Assembly: GCF_001399685.1 (NCBI RefSeq)
Contig: NZ_JTHN01000090.1
Coordinates: 1-46,391 of the forward strand
DNA length: 46,391 nt
Source of the DNA: Paenibacillus sp. A3
Lineage (GTDB): Bacteria > Bacillota > Bacilli > Paenibacillales > NBRC-103111
Direction of reading: 5' to 3'
The position numbers and the translations under genes are program-made. Position 1 is the first letter of the stretch. Each line of letters opens with the position of its first letter. Of the stretch, positions 42,301 to 46,391 are shown one piece after another. The notes beneath the pieces are model-generated. The model had not been told where the DNA came from, ran no database searches, and saw only the letters and a list, made by a program, of their open reading frames with translations.

Positions 42301-42889
42301 GTACCAGCGTGTTAACGAGCGATACTTGTTTTTGGCGGAGCAGAAGAACGATCTGGTGGAGGCCAAAACAGCGCTTTATCTCGTGATCCGCGAGATGGAC
42401 GAGGAGATGGGAAGACGATTCCGCTCCACGTTCGATGCGATCCGTTCGCATTTTGTCGTCGTTTTCGGGAAGCTGTTCGGCGGCGGCCGGGCCGACCTGA
42501 TTTTGTCGGAGCCGGACAATTTGCTTGATACGGGCATTGAGATCGTAGCGCAGCCTCCGGGCAAAAAGCTGCAAAATCTGCAGCTGCTTTCCGGCGGCGA
42601 ACGGGCGCTGACCGCCATTGCGCTGCTTTTCTCGATCATCCGGGTCAAGCCCGTGCCTTTCTGCGTGCTCGACGAGGTCGAAGCGGCGCTGGACGAGGCG
42701 AACGTGACGCGCTTTGCCGAATATTTGCGCGAATTTTCGATGTCGACGCAATTTATCGTCGTAACGCACCGCAAAGGCACGATGGAGGAAGCCGACGTGC
42801 TGTACGGTGTGACGATGGAAGAGGGCGGCGTATCGAAGCTCGTATCCGTCCGTCTGGAAGAAGACGAGGCCATTATGGAAGCCGGCTGA
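39314..42889 (+). CDS. smc: Chromosome partition protein Smc
   Basis: 1191 residues, the normal SMC length. Walker A GPNGSGKS (31-38) is followed by two long coiled-coil arms (about 170-500 and 660-1000) flanking the hinge, then the ABC signature LSGGE (1092-1096) and Walker B ending in D1120-E1121. With ScpA and ScpB it forms condensin, loading at parS sites to organise and separate chromosomes. The start is TTG at 39314, preceded by GAGGTGAG. A TACAAT -10 (39287-39292) lies upstream with no clear -35. ftsY follows. Confidence 0.98.
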   Translation: MFLKRIELSGFKSFADRTEMEFVQGITAVVGPNGSGKSNISDGIRWVLGEQSAKSLRGGKMEDIIFAGSDARKAVNYGEVSLTLDNASQSLPLDYSEVTVTRRVHRSGESEYMINKQPCRLKDITELFMDTGIGKEAYSIIGQGRIEEILSTKSEDRRGIFEEASGIVKYKSRKRETEKKLQETEQNLLRIHDLVSELEDQLEPLRVQSEKAVRFKELKEELKSSEIAMYVHQIEQIYASWTETNAQLEKLRESQRELSGVISKQDAELEKERWETRRLEEEIEGLQQHLLQLSEDFEKCEGQGEVLKERKKNYASNKNQIRLAVVQQEQRVLDKEAEIAQLREKIAAIGAELAETQAKLKAEEDRLLGVTGGISSAEEERLKGELLEVLNDSANARNEARYAEQQLEALGRRLDRLDDEHRKWQEQQESIAERKAALEKKLEEAVAAIAEVRNQYLELSQGLKSKQTLSEEAQAAVRKWEQKIDSMVSRRDTMREMANDYDGFMHGVKEVLKAKDRGDLRGIRGAVAELVKVPAHVEVAMETALGGALQHIVVDNEANGRDAIAFLKRRQLGRATFLPLDVIRSRSIPEGEQRQIQGMEGFVGIAVDLVQFEDTYRQIAGSLLGNVIIANTLEVANRIAARVQYRYRVVTLEGDVVNPGGSMSGGSQQKKTTSLLSRQRQIEDMDKDISLSETQLKSFRAKAEELRREIGETTRKLDELRAEGENRRVEEQQIRASLEPLEHEAKQVAQQLALYGADGETLAAERSDLERRRTEALEAQERLQRQEAELQQAIRDAEIRRKASESEKEELQTQLTDLKVKVAAQSQEKQSLHEQERRSRNELETIKHELETNCELERQLDSDMANHEQESVQQIEQLNDLKLKKQQCAEQLDMKRAERAQWMAKLEAEESKTKEQRTQLRQIEEQLHQTEVRVNRLDVELENLLKKLSEDYELSYELAKERYPVPEDVPGTQNKVRELKREIAILGEVNLGAIEEYQRVNERYLFLAEQKNDLVEAKTALYLVIREMDEEMGRRFRSTFDAIRSHFVVVFGKLFGGGRADLILSEPDNLLDTGIEIVAQPPGKKLQNLQLLSGGERALTAIALLFSIIRVKPVPFCVLDEVEAALDEANVTRFAEYLREFSMSTQFIVVTHRKGTMEEADVLYGVTMEEGGVSKLVSVRLEEDEAIMEAG

Positions 42890-42921
42890 TGCCGATATAT
42901 TGAGATTGAGGTAGGTGCCCC

Positions 42922-43926
42922 GTGAGCTTTTTTAAACGACTGAAAGAAGCGATTTCGACCAAAGCCGAAACGGTGACGAATAAATTCAAGGAAGGCTTGG
43001 CCAAAACGAGAGACGTGTTTGTTGAGCGCGTAGAAGATCTGTTCTCCCGCCGCAAAAAAATCGACGAGGATTTTTACGAGGAGCTGGAGGAAATTCTGAT
43101 CGGCGCCGATGTGGGCGTAAACACCGTGCTGAAGCTGATCGAGGATCTGCGGGCCGAAGTCCGCAAACGCAAAATCGAGAACCCGAGCGAGCTGCAGCCG
43201 ATTTTGTCCGAGATGCTGATCGCGCTGCTCAAAGGGCAGGAGCAAACCGGGCTGCGCATGGCCGAGTCCGGCCTCACGGTTATTTTGTTCGTAGGCGTCA
43301 ATGGCGTCGGCAAAACGACGACAATCGGCAAAATGGCGCATATGCTGAAATCCCAAGGCAAAAAAGTGCTGCTTGCCGCCGGAGATACGTTCCGTGCCGG
43401 AGCCATCGAGCAGCTGGAAGAATGGGGACGCCGCGTAGGCGTCGACGTGATCAAGCAGCAGGCGGGCTCGGACCCGGCGGCGGTCATGTACGACGCGCTG
43501 CATGCGGCCAAATCGCGCGGCGTGGACGTGCTGCTCTGCGATACGGCGGGCCGGCTGCAGAACAAGGTCAACCTGATGGAAGAGCTGAACAAAATTTACC
43601 GCGTCATCCGCCGCGAGGTGCCGGAAGCGCCGCATGAGGTGCTGTTGGTGCTCGATGCGACGACCGGACAGAACGCTCTGCAGCAGGCGAAGCTGTTCGA
43701 CGAAAAATCCGGTCTGAGCGGCTTGGTGCTGACCAAGCTGGACGGAACGGCCAAGGGCGGTATTGTCGTCGCGATCCGCCAGGAGCTGAAGCTGCCGGTC
43801 AAATTCGTCGGCCTTGGCGAGAAGATGGACGATCTGCAAGCGTTCGACTCCGATCAGTTCGTGCATGCGCTGTTCAGCAAATGGATCGCTGAGTCGGAAA
43901 AGGAAGAGGAAAAAGCCGGTCAATAA
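42922..43926 (+). CDS. ftsY: Signal recognition particle receptor FtsY
   Basis: 334 residues. A short, charged N-terminal A-domain precedes the N domain (about 20-105) and the SRP GTPase domain with GVNGVGKT (125-132), the DTAGR motif and TKLDGTAKGG. FtsY receives SRP-bound ribosomes at the membrane. The start is GTG at 42922 after GAGGTAGGTG. The last codons form one arm of a terminator hairpin. Confidence 0.97.
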   Translation: MSFFKRLKEAISTKAETVTNKFKEGLAKTRDVFVERVEDLFSRRKKIDEDFYEELEEILIGADVGVNTVLKLIEDLRAEVRKRKIENPSELQPILSEMLIALLKGQEQTGLRMAESGLTVILFVGVNGVGKTTTIGKMAHMLKSQGKKVLLAAGDTFRAGAIEQLEEWGRRVGVDVIKQQAGSDPAAVMYDALHAAKSRGVDVLLCDTAGRLQNKVNLMEELNKIYRVIRREVPEAPHEVLLVLDATTGQNALQQAKLFDEKSGLSGLVLTKLDGTAKGGIVVAIRQELKLPVKFVGLGEKMDDLQAFDSDQFVHALFSKWIAESEKEEEKAGQ

Positions 43927-43937
43927 GCCGGCTTTTT
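43910..43937 (+). terminator. Terminator overlapping the ftsY stop codon
   Basis: AAAAAGCCGG (43910-43919) pairs perfectly with CCGGCTTTTT (43928-43937). The first arm lies inside the ftsY coding sequence and the U-tract is part of the second arm. Confidence 0.8.
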
Positions 43938-44012
43938 GCCGATCATTTTTAGGGTGGGCCTTGTCCGTTTTTGCTGCTGTATCTATGCTTTTGACCTGAC
44001 AAGGAGAAAAGC

Positions 44013-44041
44013 TTGACATCCCTCTTCAATTTCAGTATGAT
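44013..44041 (+). promoter_or_regulatory. SigA promoter of ylxM-ffh
   Basis: A perfect -35 TTGACA (44013-44018) and a -10 TATGAT (44036-44041) have an ideal 17-bp spacer, 54 bp before the ylxM ATG and after the ftsY terminator. Confidence 0.9.
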
Positions 44042-44094
44042 AAGTGAGGTTGATTTGCTGTAAAGTGTTTTACCTTAACGGGGGTGAGGCACGA

Positions 44095-44445
44095 ATGACG
44101 GAGGAACATGTCCTTCAAAAGACGAATCGGATTAATCTGCTGTTCGATTTCTATGAGCGGCTGCTGACGGAAAAGCAGCAAATGTTTTTGAAGCATTATT
44201 TTCACGACGATTATTCGCTTGGCGAGATCGCATCGGAATTCAGCATCAGCCGTCAAGCGGTTTACGAACATATTAAAAGGGCCGAATCGGTACTTGAGGA
44301 TTATGAAGGCAAGCTGCGGCTTCTGGAGAAGCATGAAGAACGGCTGCGGCTTCTGCGGCAGCTTGAGGCGCTTAGCGGCGGTCTGCCGGAGCCTCAACGT
44401 ATGGAGATTCAGGCCGTCATGGAAAAGCTTAACGAATTGGACTAA
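44095..44445 (+). CDS. ylxM: YlxM family SRP-associated helix-turn-helix protein
   Basis: 116 residues. [19 protein letters not shown] is followed by [20 protein letters not shown] and [10 protein letters not shown], a sigma-70 region-4-like helix-turn-helix. YlxM sits just upstream of ffh throughout Firmicutes and modulates SRP GTPase activity in streptococci. GGGGTGAGG precedes the ATG at 44095; the upstream in-frame start at 44044 lacks a site. ffh begins 31 bp later. Confidence 0.94.
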   Translation: MTEEHVLQKTNRINLLFDFYERLLTEKQQMFLKHYFHDDYSLGEIASEFSISRQAVYEHIKRAESVLEDYEGKLRLLEKHEERLRLLRQLEALSGGLPEPQRMEIQAVMEKLNELD

Positions 44446-44475
44446 CATATTCCCTCCGGAAGGTGGTGACGACCT

Positions 44476-45843
44476 GTGGCATTCGAAGGACTATCCAGCC
44501 GGCTGCAAAGTGTATTCAGTAAGCTTAGAGGTAAAGGCAAGCTGACCGAGGACGATGTAAACGAAGCGCTGCGGGAAGTACGGCTTGCGCTCCTTGAGGC
44601 GGATGTCAACTTTAAGGTCGTCAAGGAATTCATCGCCAAGGTGAAGGAACAGGCGATCGGACAAGAAGTGCTGCAAAGCTTTACCCCGGCGATGGTTGTC
44701 GTCGATATTGTAAATAAAGAGCTGACGGCCTTGATGGGCGGGACGCAAAGCAAGCTGGCGCGGGCGAACAAGCCGCCGACGGTCATTATGATGGTCGGTC
44801 TGCAGGGCGCAGGGAAAACGACGACGACAGGCAAGCTCGCGAAGCTGCTGCTCCAGCAAAATCATCGGCCGCTGCTGGCGGCAGGCGACATTTACCGTCC
44901 GGCTGCGATCAAACAGCTTCAAGTGCTGGGCGAGCAGTTGAAGGTTCCGGTGTTCTCGCTTGGGGACAAAGTAAGCCCGGTCGAGATTGCGAAGCAGGCG
45001 CTGCAGCATGCGAAGGATCATAACAACGATTATTTGATCGTCGATACCGCGGGTCGTCTGCACATCGATGAAAGCTTGATGGACGAATTGAAGCAAATCG
45101 TCGAAGCGGTCAGCCCCGACGAGATTTTGCTGGTAGTCGACGCGATGACAGGGCAAGATGCCGTCAACGTGGCCGAAAGCTTCCATAAGCAGCTTGAGCT
45201 GACGGGCGTCGTGCTGACCAAGCTCGACGGCGATACGCGCGGGGGGGCGGCGATTTCGGTCAAAGCCGTCACCGGCTGCCCGATCAAGTTTGCCGCGATG
45301 GGCGAGAAGCTGGATGCGCTCGAACCGTTCCATCCGGAGCGGATGGCTTCGCGGATTCTCGGCATGGGCGATATGCTCACCCTGATCGAGAAAGCGCAAG
45401 CGAGCATCGACGCGGACAAGGCGAAGGAAATGGAACGCAAGCTGCGTACCGCGGAATTCACGTTTGACGACTTCCTGGAGCAGATGGAGCAGGTCAAGAA
45501 GCTGGGTCCGCTGGACCAACTGCTCGACATGCTGCCGGGCGCAGGCAAGATCAAGGGCATGAAGGACGTCAAGGTCGACGATAAGCAAATGGCTCGCGTC
45601 GCCGCGATCGTCAAGTCGATGACCAAAGAAGAGCGGCAGAATCCGGATCTGCTCAGTCCGAGCCGGCGTAAGCGTCTGGCTGCGGGCAGCGGCAATTCCG
45701 TGCAGGATGTCAACCGGTTTATCAAGCAGTTCGAAGATATGCGCAAGATGATGAAGCAGTTCTCCGGCATGATGGGGCCCAAAGGGGCCAAACAGCTGAA
45801 GAACCTCAAGAAGCTCGGACGCGGGATGAAATTCCCGTTTTGA
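44476..45843 (+). CDS. ffh: Signal recognition particle protein Ffh
   Basis: 455 residues. The N domain (1-90) is followed by the SRP GTPase domain with GLQGAGKT (108-115), DTAGRLH and TKLDGDTRGG, then the Met-rich M domain (about 300-450; RKMMKQFSGMMG) that binds SRP RNA and signal sequences. The start is GTG at 44476, preceded by GAAGGTGGTG. It targets membrane proteins co-translationally with FtsY. Confidence 0.98.
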   Translation: MAFEGLSSRLQSVFSKLRGKGKLTEDDVNEALREVRLALLEADVNFKVVKEFIAKVKEQAIGQEVLQSFTPAMVVVDIVNKELTALMGGTQSKLARANKPPTVIMMVGLQGAGKTTTTGKLAKLLLQQNHRPLLAAGDIYRPAAIKQLQVLGEQLKVPVFSLGDKVSPVEIAKQALQHAKDHNNDYLIVDTAGRLHIDESLMDELKQIVEAVSPDEILLVVDAMTGQDAVNVAESFHKQLELTGVVLTKLDGDTRGGAAISVKAVTGCPIKFAAMGEKLDALEPFHPERMASRILGMGDMLTLIEKAQASIDADKAKEMERKLRTAEFTFDDFLEQMEQVKKLGPLDQLLDMLPGAGKIKGMKDVKVDDKQMARVAAIVKSMTKEERQNPDLLSPSRRKRLAAGSGNSVQDVNRFIKQFEDMRKMMKQFSGMMGPKGAKQLKNLKKLGRGMKFPF

Positions 45844-45881
45844 GATAAACGATGTTTAACTCTATTGGGGAGGTGATATAC

Positions 45882-46154
45882 ATGGCAACTCGCATTCGTC
45901 TGAAGCGTATGGGCGCTCACAAAGCTCCTTTCTACCGCGTGGTGGTTTCGGATTCCCGTTCCCCGCGTGACGGTCGTTTCATTGAAGAGATTGGCACATA
46001 CAATCCGGTTGCTCAACCAGCCGTTGTGAATATCGACGAGGAAAAAGCACTGAAATGGCTCCAAAATGGTGCGCAAGCTTCCGATACAGTTCGCAGCCTG
46101 TTCAGCAAAGCTGGCATTTTGACAAAATTTCACGAGTCTAAGCTGCAGAAGTAA
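45882..46154 (+). CDS. rpsP: 30S ribosomal protein S16
   Basis: 90 residues. It begins with the universal S16 start [20 protein letters not shown], then [18 protein letters not shown] and [27 protein letters not shown] precedes the ATG at 45882; an in-frame start at 45852 lacks a site. S16 binds 16S rRNA early in 30S assembly. The conserved order ffh-rpsP-khpA is kept. Confidence 0.98.
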   Translation: MATRIRLKRMGAHKAPFYRVVVSDSRSPRDGRFIEEIGTYNPVAQPAVVNIDEEKALKWLQNGAQASDTVRSLFSKAGILTKFHESKLQK

Positions 46155-46176
46155 TCTGTAAGATTCGGAGGGTACG

Positions 46177-46391
46177 ATGAAGGATCTTATTACCGTTATC
46201 GCCAAGGCGTTGGTGGATCATCCTGAAGAAGTACGCGTGAATACGGTCGAGGACGACCGCAGCATTACGTTTGAGCTGTCGGTACACCCTGACGATGTCG
46301 GCAAGGTAATCGGCAAGCAAGGTCGTATTGCCAAGGCGCTTCGCACCGTAGTCACATCCGCTGCAGTGAAAGAACCGAAACGCGTTTCGGT
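46177..46391 (+). CDS. khpA: KH domain RNA-binding protein KhpA (YlqC), partial
   Basis: The first 71 codons of a protein cut by the window edge. MKDLITVIAKALVDHPEEV is followed by the KH-domain motif VGKVIGKQGRIAKALR with the RNA-binding GKQG loop, then TVVTSAA. The full protein is usually about 76 residues, so only the last few are missing. KhpA partners with KhpB in a small RNA-binding complex affecting cell length. GGAGGG precedes the ATG at 46177. Confidence 0.93.
   Translation, partial: MKDLITVIAKALVDHPEEVRVNTVEDDRSITFELSVHPDDVGKVIGKQGRIAKALRTVVTSAAVKEPKRVS

Noticed and set aside
41012-42769. Minus-strand open frame (585 residues) inside smc
   Set aside because: Leu/Arg/Gln-rich antisense of the SMC coiled coil, with no start signals.

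Overview
The window is chromosomal DNA of an endospore-forming Firmicute, most likely a Paenibacillaceae (Paenibacillus/Cohnella-like) species. Evidence: sporulation genes (a SpoVM tail, a SpoVIF-like protein, YlbJ), FapR-controlled lipid synthesis, strong AGGAGG ribosome binding sites, fairly GC-rich coding DNA, and gene orders (rpmB-yloU-yloV, rsmD-coaD-ylbJ-ylbL-ylbM-yceD-rpmF, fapR-plsX-fab-acpP-rnc-smc-ftsY-ylxM-ffh-rpsP-khpA) known from Bacillales. No rRNA, tRNA, CRISPR array, transposase or integrase was seen.

Layout. 1-6.3 kb is conserved core: spoVM tail, rpmB (minus), Asp23-family yloU, a fatty-acid-kinase pair (FakA/YloV and a DegV/FakB protein), recG and a SpoVIF-like gene. 6.3-26.1 kb is an accessory block between spoVIF and rsmD. 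It holds a Tat-exported beta-helix protein; flavohemoglobin hmp with a Crp/Fnr regulator; a LexA-boxed Y-family polymerase operon; a YfhP-type membrane hydrolase; an AHSA1 protein; YkvI and YetF membrane proteins; a four-gene cassette (unknown protein, Gly/Ser lipoprotein, ATP-grasp ligase, DUF350 membrane protein); a VOC protein; a 38-residue membrane peptide; a DUF2536 protein; a chitin-active LPMO; a second SOS-like promoter driving mini-WYL, winged-helix and YolD-like proteins but no polymerase; a phospholipase-D-like lipoprotein; a small membrane protein; a secreted Cys-containing protein; and a broken secreted-protein gene. 26.1-46.4 kb is core again: rsmD, coaD, ylbJ, sepM-like protease, tmcAL, yceD, rpmF, then the FapR fatty acid operon, rnc, smc, ftsY, ylxM, ffh, rpsP and the start of khpA.

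How the parts work together. FapR, PlsX, FabH/D/G/F and AcpP make and hand over acyl chains, and FakA/FakB feed exogenous fatty acids to the same PlsX/PlsY branch. YlxM, Ffh and FtsY form the SRP targeting pathway. The hmp promoter has a perfect TGTGA-N6-TCACA site centred at about -41.5, and the adjacent regulator has the recognition-helix residues expected to read it. Two separate loci share an identical 17-bp promoter core with LexA-like boxes, so they probably respond to DNA damage together.

Least described elements: (1) the ATP-grasp/lipoprotein/DUF350 cassette at 16.3-19.1 kb, reminiscent of E. coli ygiBC/yjfMCL; (2) the SOS polymerase operon at 10.0-12.2 kb, whose polymerase gene is flanked by two proteins that appear to share one domain; (3) its orphan companion locus at 22.5-23.4 kb; (4) a plus-strand terminator just beyond the antisense crp gene, suggesting that hmp mRNA runs through it.
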